The position numbers were made by a program, and so were the translations under genes. Below are positions 13,293 through 26,121 of a DNA stretch of 64,000 bases, piece after piece (positions within the stretch are counted from its first letter, which is position 1; every line of letters begins with the position of its first letter). The notes beneath the pieces were generated by a model, which was not told the origin of the DNA, searched no databases, and saw only the letters and a list, made by a program, of their open reading frames with translations. The DNA is from Oryzias latipes (taxonomy: Eukaryota; Chordata; Actinopteri; Beloniformes; Adrianichthyidae). The stretch is from assembly GCF_002234675.1 (NCBI RefSeq), contig NC_019875.2, positions 28,021,818 through 28,085,817 on the forward strand, given 5' to 3'.

Positions 13293-16200
13293 TCAACTTT
13301 CAGTGTTCAATGGTTGCGTGTTTTGTACTTAGAGCCCAGGTAGCACGTTGAACGTGGAAGCCTGGTACAAGCAAATACCTATGTTTAGAGACTTTTCATT
13401 AGAAGTGGCCACTTGAGCACATGTTTCTGAGGCCGGTGTAGACTTGGCATAGGGCTCTTCTTGTTGCTTCTATTTGGTGGGACATATCTTGTTGTGGATT
13501 CCCGAAGACAGTTCCTTGATGACGGAGATCCTGCTGGCCTTTCCCCTCGCACACTTTTGGCTGGCATAAAATCAGAAGTTCAAAATCTACAGACTTTACC
13601 ATCGTAGGATGTGTTACTCTGCACATTTTCTAGTGGCTGGTCCATTCAAAGCACATGAACTTTTAAAATAATTAAACACTGAGAAGGCTGTGTTGTTGGG
13701 ACATTTTCGTTGATTGTAAAATATTGGGTAAAATGCTGGTAAATGCTTGTGATGACTGACAAATTACAGTCCACTATACCAAGCCACAGCTTGAAAACTC
13801 ATAACTACTGTGTAGATAATCCTGTCTACAAGATCTTGACTGAAACTGTTTATTGAACAGCGCAGAGCTCTTTCTCAGAAGTAAAGAAAGCAAATATTCA
13901 ATGTTTCTTCCTTTCCAAACACTGGTCAACCACAGGTGCAAGTTTTCCATACCAATTAGCAAGTGCTCCACCCACAAATTTTCCATCAAAATAAACTAGG
14001 AACACATAAAATCCCATTTAAAAATGGGAGTGACTATGTTTGATATTTAATGCTTTAATTGAAACCAGACAGCAGAATTGCATGGATCTGTTTTCACAAT
14101 CTTCTCCATGGTTTCCATCAGAACAAGGGGATTCCTGAGTGATATCCTGATGAGCAAGATTTCCTTCCAGAGGAAAACCAAACAGGGTAAGACGTCATTG
14201 TTTTGCAAGGCTTCACGCTCAGCCAGAATTACGGCTTTTCTTTACCGGCAATGGACAGCCGGTCAAAGGCTAACTGTCACTCAAATTTCTGTGAAGATGT
14301 TTGCATCCATCTCAAATACGGCAGGCTGGGGCAAACATCTTTGTTTCATTTTCTCAATAGCTCACCATGCTATATGGCGATGCTGTGTGTACTCAGCCTT
14401 CTCCTGTTACATACTTGCAGGCTGCTCCCTCTGGGTCTCCCGGACCAACATTTTGGGATTGCAGAAGTTTCCACAATATAAGTGTTGTCCAAAATGCCTT
14501 GCGTTTAAAGAAAATAAATCTGTAAAAGAAAAGAAGCTTTCAAATGACTGATATATGTTGAATGAACTGGCTGTGGCATGCCATCTGATAAATTTAGTAG
14601 AGTTGTTTGTTTTTTTGGATTTTTCTTCTAAAAACTTGGTTAAAATGTAGAAAGAAATCCTACAAAAAAGAGAAAAAACAGGAAAGAACATATCCCAACT
14701 TGCACTGTTGATGACATGGACAATTTTCTGAAAAGTATCCCAACATGAGTTTTATTTTATTTCCCCATTGAGCCCATTCCTTAACCAAAGAGGATTACAA
14801 TTATTCTTTCCGTTTGTGGTTGCATCGACTTCAGAAGTCACAGCCCACCAAATTAGGCTGGCGACTTCATTTTGGAAGCGCTCAAAAGAAAAGGATTTCA
14901 GTCTGAAGCCCACGGTCCACGCCCTCATTATAGAACCAGTCCATTGTCTTGGCATGGCATTACCTACTTTGTCAAACATCAAACATCCTTCATAGCATGA
15001 GTTAATGATTTTTGCATTCATATATTCGTGCGTCTGGACAATAACCTTGCAGGCTCCTCTGAAAAGGCTTTTCTTACCACGTTGGCAGAGAGCCAGGCCA
15101 GGCTGCCGGCCCAGGTTCCTTTTCTCAAGTTCCACCCAGACGCTGCGTGAGCCGCCATCCAACTGAAATGTAAACCCCAGATTCAGCTGTGTTTGTTATG
15201 GTTGCGCCGGCTCTCGGTGAATAAACAACTCGCTCGCAACTTCCTCATAACTTTGGGGCAATAATTCTGAAAAAAAAAAATCTATTTAGCCAGCTGCAAT
15301 TACATCACAAGATGATCAACACATTTTATGCAACGTTGCATTCAGTAGTTGCATTTATTTTTTAGGATTATATCCAGTAAAAATCCTAGATGTGTTTTTT
15401 TTTTTGCGGAGCATGACCCCTGCTCAGCTGGACTGTGTTGATGGAAATCCCGTTATTTCTGTTTTTTCGTGGAGTTGTCATTAAACAGTAGGGTCTGCAA
15501 AGAAGTCTTGTCTCTTTTAATTATCTAGCCACAGCATAAACGACAGTTCAGACTAAAAGCTGAACTTACCCTTCAGATCACTGGCCTGCCACACTAACGG
15601 TTATTTACTCAACGGAAGAAAGAGAGTCACTAAAATTCTTTTTTAATCTCAAAGTGACCTCGGTATCAGCAACACTTCCTAAAGTTTAACCAAACTCCTG
15701 CAGGCTTCAGTGTGTTTGTTTTTCCTCCCATCTTTTGTCATCTCTTCAGTTCAGGCTGCATCCGTTTAAAAGGTAAAGGCAGATTTAGAGATAATCTCGA
15801 GAAACGCTGAATCCCAATCATGAAAAACAGCTTTGGATCTCTACTGTGTGGCATCGACCAGGTGGGTAATTTATTATGGGAGCTAAGTGTTTCCATTTGC
15901 AGCAAGAGCCACTAAAAATATACTCACTGAAAGTTTCTGGGGGCTAACAAGTACAAGCAGACGGCCCAGTGTGAGCTGGCTCGTGGCCTGACAACCTGTT
16001 TGGAGGAGGTGTATAGATGGGTTTTTGGTGACTGCATAGTCCAGTCACACAAAACCTGAGCAACTCCTGAAGCTGCAGTTCGAAACTGTAATGCTTTTTC
16101 TTCAGGTTTAATGAAAAGAGACATGTTGTCGTTTGAAAAAAGTGCAAAAGATGTACAAAAACATGTCTATTAGTTCATACTGTTGCTCTGCCAAATATTT

Positions 16201-16414
16201 TGCAAAGTCATCCTATCAGGCAAACATTTCATTTTAATTAATGAAACCTAACGTAAAGACACAGTTTGATTAAATATATAGATATATGTTTATATATATA
16301 AAAAAACATTTTCATTCTAATTGATTTTAATTTAAATGATGTAATGACATCAGAGCTACTAAGCAAAGTTCGTGATTTCACCATAAGTTTAAGACTCATT
16401 CCGATCATCTTAGG

Positions 16415-16625
16415 ATCTATTGTCGAAGCGTTCCCGGTGGTCTTTTAATTCTGATCATGCAGTTTTTAGCCAAAATCGAATACGAGGAAATTATTCTCTG
16501 CAGAGCAACCTGTTGGTGCGGAGCAAGCCTGCCCCAACTTCCCTTCACCCATCTGTTTACATGCTCTCCCATTAGCTTACAGAGCACACAACCCCAACCT
16601 AACATTACTGGTGCAAGAGAAGAAA
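16415..16625 (+). repeat. TTAA-family repeat, copy G, left part
   Basis: The segment from the 'GCGTTCCCGGTGGTCTTTTAAT' region through the 'CTCTCCCATTAGCTTACAG' region aligns by eye with the full copy at 33182-33787. The copy is cut by the microsatellite and LINE fragment that follow. Its right end reappears at 17800-17890. Terminal bases are degraded. Confidence 0.6.
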
Positions 16626-16631
16626 AGAAAA

Positions 16632-16682
16632 AAAAATATATATACATATATATATTTATATATGTATGTATGTATGTATAAA
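16632..16682. repeat. AT/TATG microsatellite
   Basis: Alternating (TA)n and (TATG)n lie immediately at the 3' end of the minus-strand LINE fragment. They may derive from the retrotransposon tail. Confidence 0.8.
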
Positions 16683-17799
16683 ACACCCTCTCATCCTCCG
16701 CGGGTGGTTTCTCCTCCAAGCTCGGGTCCTCTACCAGAGGCCTGGGAGCTTGAGGGTCCTGCAGTATCTTAGCTGTTCCTAGCAGGTATCTGTTGTAGCC
16801 ACTCCTCCAGTTTAGGGGTTACTGCCCCGAGTGCTCCAATTACCACAGGCACCACCGTCACCTTCACTTTCCAGGCTTTCTCCAGTTCTTCTCTGTGTCC
16901 CTGGTGTTTCTGGTGTTGTTCAGTTATGGTCCAGTGGTACATCCCATGCAGGGGTTTGTCCTCCCATGAGGATCTGTCCTCCAGCACTGTATCCTCTGCT
17001 CTCCATTGCCTGAGACATTCACTGAGCACACTGTCAGTTGGGGCCTTGAGCTTGATGTACTCATGGATCTTGGATGTTTCATCCTGGATAGTGGCTTCTA
17101 CGCTCACTAGTCCTCGGCCTCCTTCCTTGCGGCTAGCATACAGTCTCAGGGTGCTGGATTTGGGATGGAACCCTCCATGCATGGTGAGGAGCTTTCGTGT
17201 TTTAACATCCGTGGTCTGTATCTCTTCCTTTGGCCATCTTATTATTCCTGCAGGGTATCTGATAACTGGCAGTGCGTAGCTGTTTATACCCCGGGTCTTG
17301 TTCTTGTCATTGAGCTGGCTTCTCAGGACTTGCCTTACTCGTTAGAGGTATTTAGCTGTTGCAGCTTTCCTTGTTGCCATATGCCTGTGGAATTCCAAGG
17401 TACTTGTAACTGTCCTCGATGTCTGCTATTGTTCCTTCTGGGAGTGAGACCCCCCCTGTGTGGACTACCTTGCCTCTCTTTGTCAACATCCGGCTGCATT
17501 TCTCGAGCCCGAATGACATCCCAATGTCAGTACTGTAGATCCTGGTGGTGTGGATCAGGGAGTCAATGTCACGCTCGCTCTTAGCATATAGCTTGATGTC
17601 ATCCATGTAGAGGAGGTGACTGATGTTGGCCCCATTTCTGAGTCGGTATCCATAACCAGTCTTGTTGATTATTTGGCTGAGGGGGACAGAGCGTCACCTT
17701 GGTATATCCCACATTTGATGGACACTTGTGCACGTGGCTTCCCATCGGCTTCAAGGGTGGTTTTCCACGGATTCATCAAATTTCCTATGATGGCTCTTA
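16683..17799 (-). mobile_element. R4/Dong-type non-LTR retrotransposon, defective
   Basis: The minus strand encodes the C-terminal half of a reverse transcriptase. The catalytic box LLYMDD lies at about 17597-17615, followed by a thumb-like region. Downstream comes the C-terminal domain with KPLHGMYH and VVPVVIGALGAVTPKLEEWL, typical of fish R4/Rex6-like elements (family recognised from memory), then about 85 bp of 3' UTR. Three lesions disable it. A short deletion with frameshift near 17677-17690 lies just before the catalytic box. An in-frame TAA at 17344-17342 stands where the family normally has Gln. An internal deletion near 16915-16930 joins the HGMYH region almost directly to the terminal motif, removing the zinc-knuckle and endonuclease segment. 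The element is also 5'-truncated. It is inserted inside a TTAA-family repeat. Confidence 0.85.
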
Positions 17800-17890
17800 G
17801 TGTCCTTCATCATCTTCATCATCAGAAAGAAAACACAAGAACATGTTAAAAACACCAAAAAACATGATTTTCATCAGAGTGGGTCTTACT
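17800..17890 (+). repeat. TTAA-family repeat, copy G, right end
   Basis: It contains the family's 3' stretch (a run resembling CACAAGAACATGTTAAAAAC) and ends in AGAGTGGGTCTTA, the right terminal inverted repeat. Together with 16415-16625 it forms one copy split by the LINE. Confidence 0.65.
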
Positions 17891-20800
17891 GTGAGACAAA
17901 TGTATCCTATGAATACTTTGTATACATAGTATACATACTATGTATAATAGTTAATAGTACAATGTTTAACAGTTAATAGTACTATGTGCACTATTAACCT
18001 ACAGTCAAGTTTAGTTTGGCAGCATTATTGCGATCTTTATTGCACATAAATGGGGAAAGGTTTATGAAATAAAATCCTCCAAAAAAGCAGAGACCAAGCC
18101 CCAGAAAGAGCAAAAGAATAAATAAATAACTAACAATGTGCAACAGTGTGCACCTCAGCAGCTAGGAAAGTACCAACATTTTGGTTCAATCCAAAGCTAA
18201 AACATAAATACAAATGATAATTATACAAATTAATAAAAATATAAGACCAATAGCAGACTGAATCTGCTACAAATGGCCAATACCAAAAAAATTTAGAATA
18301 ACTGTGACACACTGATAGTCAGAGACAAAAGGCCAATGTTGATGTTAAGTGTCATATCGCTTTCTATTTGAGACTGCAAGCACACCCCCGGGTGGATGCA
18401 ACCCCTTCCAGAAACATTTTCCTCCCAGATCTAACATTATCCAAAAGGCCGTGTTTCCTGAAACCAGAGAGTCCCACAGCAAAAGAAACCCAAGCAACAC
18501 CTGCATCAGTGTGAATCCGTCCAGGCTGTGAGTCAAGGACAAGACTCCCGTTGTGAAATAGCAAAGAAGAGATTTTCCAATATTTCCGGAACAAATTCAA
18601 GGAATGCTCTAATCAATGAGGGCTCGTAAATTTTGACGTGCAACAATAATAGGCATTTAAATATATAAAAAAACATCTTCAACTTTTACTGGTAATTATA
18701 AAGAATCCAGCGTGAAGTGGATTCAGTCACATGATCTTGGAGAGCTGTGGAGCCCCTCATCACCACAGATGTGAGCTGTTTCTCTCAGGCTTTATGGATT
18801 GAGCACCAGTGAAGACATGCTTCATGACCGAAGACATCCGCCGCAGAACTGTCTGTCACATAAACACACTTGGAAGTCAAGGCCAGCGAAATCCCTGCTG
18901 TCTCCATACCATCCGTTAGATTAGGAAGGCAAAGCCGGATCTCGTGTGTCTGTGGTCAGACAAGACCGCCGCCACTTCCTGGTATTGCAAGGCTCCTGCA
19001 AAACCACACCAGCGTGTACTCTGTTTCTCTAACTTTTTTAAGGACTGGAATCCACACAACCATGTGCTGTGCTTCTGGACTTCCAAGCCTCTGTTTATCG
19101 ACGAAATCAACAAAAGAAATGGTCCTCAGTGAAAACATCTTTCTGTGGAAGGATTTACGTCAGATGAGCACCACGTCTTTGGGTTTGAGCTCTAGAGCCT
19201 TCACTGCTACACATTTTATAGTGGACAATGTTTAGTGTAGGTGATAAGTTTATGCTAACTGGAACCAGAGCGTTGAAGGAGTCTGTCAACTGTCTTTCAA
19301 GCTCCTTTATGCAGAGGCTCCTTTCCTGCTTCATAATTGAGCGCACGGACACTTGCCAAGCCAAATCTGGTGTGCTGTTTGCTGGAAATAGCACCACATC
19401 TGGTGACAGGAGCCTGACAGTGATGCTCAGCTGATGCCAACAGTCAGGATGCCAACAGGATGTTATAATGCTGGAGGTTATGAAGTGAGCCACTTCCTCT
19501 TGACGGCGTGTGCACCGCCTGGAATAGTAATTAGTATCCCTTTTTTTTTTTTTACTTTGCACATGTTCGGGTTTTCTCTGATGTAATTTGTCTAATGGAA
19601 ATAGACTTTGACGCCTTTTGTTGAGGAGTGGAGGTTAGAAATAAAATAAAATCAGGTTTTAAGGGAAAAAAAAATCTTTCCTTTGGTTTAAATTATTTTA
19701 CTCGGGTCAAAAAGGATTACTATTTGGACAGAAATCCCCCCTGACAAAAAGAACAACAAAAACACCAACCGACATAAAACCAATTACTTTATTGATGGTG
19801 CACTCAAATACTCTTTTGAGTGGTCAGTGGTCTTTTAATTATGATTATGCCGTTTTTGGCCAAAATCAAAAGTATGGTTTATAGGACATAGATTCAGACG
19901 TGCATGGATCTAGTCTAGATGAGAATGGAGCAGAGCAGGGAGCTCATGACCCCCCCCCCGTATTGTCTACATAACAAAGCTAATTTCTTATTCTTTTCAA
20001 ATTGCATTTTTTTGTCTGCTCCTGATACACAACAATTTGAAAGACGTAAATACTCAGAAAAGCCCTTTTTAGCTTAATTTTCTTCATGTTTTCTCCTTCG
20101 TCAGAAAAATGCCACAAGAACATTTTAAAAACCCAGAAAAGATGATTTCCAGCAGAGGTGGAGGAAAACAGGTTTTTGGCTGAAAACAGTGTAATCCTAA
20201 TTAAAAGACCACTTTAAAAATAGATCAATAGATGACTTTAAAGACGTTTATGATCTCGCCAAACAAAAGACTAACAACCACCACTTTCCTCCATTTCATT
20301 TCTGACTGCTCTGTTTGATAAGTGGCACCATTAAGTGTTTATGTTTTGCTGCAAGTCTAGTTGAGGCCAACAGAAATGAGCAAAGCAGTTCTAGAGAGTG
20401 AAGTAATGGAAATTAGTTAATCTGAGCATTGTTTAACAATGTGTTAAAGAAAAAAAAAGTTGTTAAATATTTCAGATTTGATTGCACGTTCAATTTTCTG
20501 ATGTTAATGACCTCATTTCTAATCAAGAATTATTTATACAGCAGTCAAAATCCACAAATGGATACAGGTGATTAAAGTTCTTACTTACATCTAGGATGTT
20601 GTGGTGAAATATTCACATAGTGATGTATAGTTTGATGGTACAAATGTATCAATCTAATGCAACAGTTCTCTAATGTAGTCTTAATCATGCCTATTCTCAA
20701 ACCGTTGATAATTCCTACAAATAACAAGCTTGCAGTGATAAAGAAACACAATAAAATGAAAGATTTAAAAGGATTGTCAGGCATTTACATGGAGACACAC

Positions 20801-21143
20801 AGGATAAAAGTTTAGCGAGTCAAGCTTTGTAGTATTTCTAAATATAACGGAGTGTTTACTGCTCTGTTTTCACAACTCCTAGTGATGTATTGCACACTTA
20901 CAGTTGTCAGCTTTATTGGACTTTTTCACATTGCAAGAGGTTATATGGAGACGTGCAACAGCCGAAGGATAAACGGCCCAAAGAAGATTCGGGACACATG
21001 ACGCCGGAGCGCCATCTCTGATCAAACAGGCTGAGAGGGAAGGCCTGGGAGCTGGACTCCTAAATCCTGACTGGTCGCAGCTCCTTCTGGCGTCTTCCCC
21101 CTACATGGACAACGATGGAACCGAACCTTTCTGAACACCGGGG
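17891..21143. other. Gene-free interval
   Basis: No gene was seen. The interval is AT-rich, with nested short palindromes around 17915-18000 (GTATACATAGTATACATAC type), A-tracts, and one TTAA-family repeat copy (19800-20185). Frames such as 18870-19235 plus and 19155-19562 minus have no family resemblance. The last few hundred bases should hold the snap47 3' UTR. Confidence 0.4.
19800..20185 (+). repeat. TTAA-family repeat, copy E (deleted)
   Basis: It shares with the full copy the 'CAGTGGTCTTTTAATTATGA' region, the 'GGAGCAGAGCAGGGAG' box and the 'GAAAAATGCCACAAGAAC' box. It lacks much of the middle. The termini are worn and the limits approximate. Confidence 0.6.
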
Positions 21144-24100
21144 CTACAGCAGCCTCCTCATACGACTCGTGTGTTTCCCGATCTGCATGGCGGCTCGGTC
21201 TGTTGAGCTGGTCAGAACGTCCAGGACTTCATCCTGTCGCTCCAGCTCCGACTCGGCTTCCAGCGCGAGGTTCTTCAGTTGCAGCAGCATCTGCAACACA
21301 CCCAGGATGTTTTACATGAAGGAGACTTTCTACAACGCCAAAAAGGAGCAAATCCGGTGCAGGCCGAACACACGGAGGGACGGGAACGGGGTCGTCGAGG
21401 TAAAAAAAGCAAATGAGGTCATGAAACAGAGTAAAAAGCATCAGGTTTTATTCAAAGCTCTCAGTTTGCCCATAAAGATAAAAGCCGGCTGAATAATGTC
21501 TGCAGATCAGAGCAGAGCTCTAAACCAGAAGTGATGCAGTAAAAATTATTTATGCAGCAGGTCTGATAATATCGCCCACTATCCCAGAAAAGAAACATGA
21601 GAATCTATGGAGTCAGGAGTTTTGGCTTCACTGTCGCGGGATCGTTCATAAACAATCCTGTTGTTTTGTGCTCTCGGCGGGTTTGAGGAAAAACTGCGAC
21701 TGCGTGTCCGTGGTCTAACAACTGTGTATGCTACGGTTAATGGGACAGCTTAAATACCCCGCGGGTTGCCAAGCAAAGCCTAATAAACACTCACATCAAA
21801 CCCCACCACCCGGGTTTCTAAACTGCGCATACGAAGCCCGCCTCACACAGCAGCTGACGTGATGTCAGTTTTCACTGGCTGCTTTATGTGGACATTTCAG
21901 CTGCGCACCAGAACGACCACGGGCAGCAGCCCGAAAAGCAGATAGGATGTCAGTTCACGCCAAGGAAAAAGCGCATTTGCTCACTCGAGTCTGTGACTTC
22001 ACGATTTAAGGCGAGAGGACAAGCCTGAATCACACCATAGAGCTCACATTCACAAGAGCTTTGCTGTGTCAGAAATGAAAACAGGAAATGAATATTTTTA
22101 GCTTATATGAAGACTTATGTCAGGTTAGAAACCCCCGAGAATTAAATATTTAGGCTAGACCCGAGAAAAAGACACGTGAGCAAAATTTCCAAGTGGGATG
22201 GACTGGTAAAAATCCAGAAAATCAATCTCAACTGATTTTAGGGATGGATAAACAACAATTTTACCTACCGGTACATTACTTTAAAAAAATTTAAAAAAGG
22301 GTTTAATTTCTCATTTTCATTCAGTTTTTAGTCCTGAAAATTCTCAGAGTTTGTTAACTACTTTTCCAAATTGATTTAGGATATTTCAAACTCTGAGTGC
22401 AATACTTGTGTCACTTCCTGTCTCCAATTTGCCGCATCGTTTCCCAACAGCACCAGAGTTCACTTGCAAGCACACAGAAACCGTCTTTTTTTAGGTGGAT
22501 CCGAATTGTTTGAAAGAAACAAACCAAAAAAAAAAAAAAGCCAGTGTGAACGGCCTGAAAGTTTACTCAACAAAACCACTTTGCATTAAAAAAAAACAAC
22601 AACATTATTACCATAAAAGAAATCATAAATTGAAAAACTGTTCTTCTCAGTTATAAAATGACTTTGCTTTATGCTAACATATAAACAGATCCTAACTCTG
22701 CAGAAAAATAAACACATTTAATCTGATAATGTCTATAATTAAGTTGGCTTTGTGACTCACAAGTGATAACAGTGAATTAAACATCACTTAATAAAATTAA
22801 AATCCCGCTCCAGCTATACTTTTATTTATTGTAAACGATTAGGAGTTCATCAGAAACTTGCCTTTGAGGTGACTTAAGCCAGCTCAGACGTGGAGAATGA
22901 AGACGTTTACGGATCTATTTGACTGCAAGTGAATGCATCAGAACAGAGCGAAGCAGGGACTTTGTGCTCATTTAAGTTGCTGCGTCACATCAGTGGCTTG
23001 TTATCTCCTAAGAAATACTCATAAACGCAGTTTTAATCCAAAAGGATTTTTTATGCGTCCTCCATCATGTGAAAATGCGACTACGACATGTTAAATATTG
23101 ATAATAATTCCATTAAACTGAATTTGGGTTACATTCATTTATTCCAGCAGACACAGTATTTGCAAAGCTTGTCTTAAAACACGGCACTTTTCACAGAAAT
23201 GTAAAGTTTTCTCTCAAACAAACTGGTCAAATACATTTTTTAGTGTTTAATATGAGGGATTGACATAATATGGGCTTGTGTGTGTAAAATAAACAAAAGA
23301 ATTTATTTGCAAAACGTATAAAACTCAGTTTATCCAGAGAATTGAGCTCTTCTACACTTCAAAATGATTTGCTCTGCCTTAAAAAAATACGTTTGGGTGG
23401 CATTAACCGGGCATTTGGGTGGCATTCTTCCGCACGTGTGCCGCATGAGTCACAATTATATCTAAAAAATACTTAGAATCTCATTTGCGTCACTGCGCAG
23501 GTCTTGCCACCACAGACTGTGTCTGTAACTACTCTCCCAGTTGTGAGGTTCTAGCTGGAAAGGTGCAGTAAAGTCTGACCAAATAACTCACCCTGTCGCT
23601 TTTCCTCTCTTAAAACCAGATTGGTCGCTGGTTTGTGGTCTCACCAAATAACATTTTAAACATACGGCATCAAAAAAAAAGGAAAATCAAATTGTGGGTT
23701 TGGAAAAAACAGAGTTTGGGCGAACCAAAGAGATTATTTACAATAACAACCAAGGACACTTTCATTTGTTACCTGATGCTGCTGTACATTGTGGACCCAT
23801 CGAGAACTGTCTTACCTGCTTGAGTTCTTGGGCCTCAGCCTGACTCACAGATGGCTGGAGAACATGCACCTGCAATTGGGACAGCTCTCCTGCTGGGACC
23901 TCCACTGGGACCTCAGTCTCTTGGCACCTCTGCAGAAAAACTGACTCCATGGGTGGAGGTGATGAAGAAAATGCAGAGTGCATGTGTTGTTTGTGAGGAA
24001 ACCAGACATTCAACTCAACAAGTGAGGCAATTGGGCTGAAGTGAATCATCTAAACACGTTTAAAGAAAAACACTAACAAAGATGACGAAATGTTTTTACA

Positions 24101-25398
24101 TGTGGCAGCACCTTTGCAGTTTAAAAAAAAAGAAAAAAAAAGAAAAGATCTCTGCTGCCACCTAGTGGTCAAGATATCCACAGCTTTAGACTTTAGAATA
24201 AAAAAATAAAAAATCTCTGCTGCCACCTAGTGGTCAAAATATCCACAGCTTTAGACTTTACGATAAAAAAGTGCCTTACCGTCATTCAAGCTTGTCCCTT
24301 CTTTATCGCATGGAGATGACAGAGGAGTTGCTTTGAATGATGTGTATTCTTTTGTGAATTCAACCTTTTTCTTGTACTGCATCTCCAACACGGACATTGC
24401 TTCTGGCATTTTAGCAGAAAGGAACCGGTGACATATATCTGGTTTTCCGATGAACCGTTGTCGAACAGTAATCTCATATGGACTGTACACCTTGATTTCA
24501 TCAACTTCGTTCCGTTCATATCGGTGAAGGAGGTGGCAGTTGGTGTCCCGTACCTCCATGGAGGACACCAGCACCAGCAAACATCCAGGTTTGAAGTCCG
24601 AATCTCCGCCTCTGGACACCACTGCCGGGATGCTCGCGATCACCTTGTTCTTGGTCGACGTCCCGCTTGAGGACGCCACAGCTGCTGCTCTTGCAGCATC
24701 TTCAGCCTTGGCCTCCTGTGCGGCCTTCCAGGGAAGCTTTCCGAAAGGCCACCACGAGGGCACCTCGAGTTGTGAGAGGAGTCTGAAAGACAAGTCACGT
24801 TATATTCAAAGAAAACAAAACGTGCTTGCAAAAATAAATAAATAAATCACTTCACAAGGGAAGAAAACAAATCAATAAAACAGATGTTTTGAATTAATTA
24901 CTTATCAGCCACTCCTAAGTCCGAGTCAATCTTCTCCAGCCCCTGCATCATGCTGTCAAACTGCTCTCCCTGATGGCTGAGGACTTGACCCGTGTCCTCC
25001 AGTCTTCTTTGAGCCCCGGCCATCAGACTGATGAGCTCTCTGCCTTTAGTGGGATGGGGTTCAGCCCCTTGGCTCTCAGAGCCAGGCGACAGCAGGCGCT
25101 CCCTCCAGAAATGCACCAACACGTTATAGACTACAACCCTGTTGGGCTGTAGGGAACCAAACCAGTGCTTGGTGTTGCCTTCCTCCAGCACTGTAAGGGT
25201 GCTGAAGATGAAGCTGGAAGATTCCATCTTGATTTCCGTGATCCGGGACAGACGGAAACTAGCCAGATTCTCCCCGTTCTGGCTGGAGACGAAGCGCACC
25301 GTGGTTCTGGTGAGGGACAGGGTGCCGGTCTCCCACCTCTTCTCACTGTTGATGTAGTAGGAGCCAGGCCAGTTGTGGATGGGGAAATCTCGACTCAT
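21144..25398 (-). CDS. snap47: SNAP-47, SNARE protein (4 coding exons)
   Basis: Coding exons on the minus strand are 25398-24902, 24782-24280, 23940-23816 and 21290-21144 (stop). All use GT-AG introns and join in frame to 423 residues; the human protein is about 464. Residues 1-110 form the PH-like N-terminal part typical of SNAP-47. Residues 120-172 (from ELISLMAGAQ) form the first t-SNARE helix. The last ~60 residues (ending KHTSRMRRLL) form the second, spread over exons 3 and 4. There are no palmitoylation cysteines of the SNAP-25 kind and no membrane segment. SNAP-47 is a Qbc-SNARE that substitutes for SNAP-25 in membrane fusion and secretion. The exon 3 acceptor was chosen at GTCAG/TTTTT because the nearer CTGCAG site would break the frame. 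Intron 3 (2.5 kb) holds a repeat, and intron 2 holds twin CTCF-like sites. It is head-to-head with jmjd4, as in mammals. Confidence 0.95.
22797..23080 (+). repeat. TTAA-family repeat, copy F (in snap47 intron 3)
   Basis: It starts directly after TTAA (22797-22800) with AATCCCGCTCCAG, matching the left end of the full copy (AGTCCCACTCCAA). It contains the 'GGAGTTCATCAGAAA' and 'GTGAATGCATCAGAACAGAG' boxes. The right end is lost. It is in sense orientation relative to the window and antisense to snap47. Confidence 0.65.
24148..24272 (-). promoter_or_regulatory. Tandem pair of CTCF-like sites in snap47 intron 2
   Basis: Two units of about 60 bp repeat with a 65-bp period. Each contains on the minus strand GACCACTAGGTGGCAGCA (24170-24153 and 24235-24218). 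This matches the CTCF core CCASYAGRKGGCA, in the same orientation in both units. The units differ at only a few bases. The second ends close to the 3' end of exon 2 (24280). The motif match is seen directly; occupancy is inferred. Confidence 0.6.
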
Positions 25399-26121
25399 TT
25401 TAGTACAAAATTAAACTAAAAAAGAAAAAAAAATCCCAAATAAATTTACGACGTATGATAATCTAGTCAATCCACTTCAGTGGTTGGAGTGTAAACATCC
25501 TTCTTTCCGTGTGTAATCCCGTCAGAAGAGGACCTCAGATAACGCCTTAACTTAGTCGTCACGCACAGGGAAATAAACTATTCGAAAACAGCAATGTTTC
25601 AATGTTTTTTCATTTGCTAAATGTAAACCTTTTTACAAAATATCAACCGTAAACACTGGATGGGAACATGTGTTTTATTTCCTGCCCAGATCCTATTTGC
25701 TACGGAAGTGACGTCACGATCTAGCACGGCTGTGTTTATTGTCCGACTAGAAAATTGAACTCGCGCACGACAAGGCTATGGACACAATAATTGCTCAAAA
25801 CAGGGCGCTAATTTGCGGTAAATGAACAGATGTTTGCGTCATAAGCATGACGGAAATGAAATAATCGATCTATTAGTGACGCAAGGAAACGCGGTAATTT
25901 TATGGCGACTTGTAATAATGGAAGACACGAGTGGAATAGCGTTTAGTAAAACCATTGATTATTTATTTTTTAGGTTTCACTTCACTGTGATTACATATTA
26001 GATTTCAAAACATATATTATATTTACTGATGACAACCCAGTCTTGATGCTTTATCTCAGTTCCATGCTCTAACATGCCAGCCGGGCTTGCTAACTAGCTA
26101 GCCGAGCTTTTGTTTACCATC
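25399..26121. promoter_or_regulatory. Bidirectional promoter interval snap47/jmjd4
   Basis: Only 723 bp separate the two start codons, with divergent transcription. ACGGAAGTGACGTCAC at 25702-25717 combines an ETS site (CGGAAGTG) with a full CRE (TGACGTCA, 25709-25716), a composite typical of housekeeping proximal promoters. No TATA box is convincing. Transcription starts presumably flank this site, with any 5' UTRs inside the interval. Confidence 0.6.

Larger units (their letters stand above)
5667..16414. other. Gene-free interval, 10.7 kb
   Basis: I saw no gene. Frames up to 157 codons (for example 14078-14551 plus, 14752-15162 minus, 10435-10824 minus) show no domain, no family resemblance and no paired splice sites. 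The interval is AT-rich unique-looking DNA with scattered homopolymers. Two small structured sites are listed separately: a perfect palindrome at 7517-7541 and a cluster of CTTTGATC-type motifs at 13263-13292. Confidence 0.4.

Noticed and set aside
14078-14551. 157-codon plus-strand frame
   Set aside because: No recognisable domain, overlapping frames equally open, AT-rich surroundings.
23925-23935. Alternative snap47 exon 3 acceptor CTGCAG/AGG
   Set aside because: It would shift the frame and give a stop within five codons. The acceptor 11 bp upstream keeps the frame.
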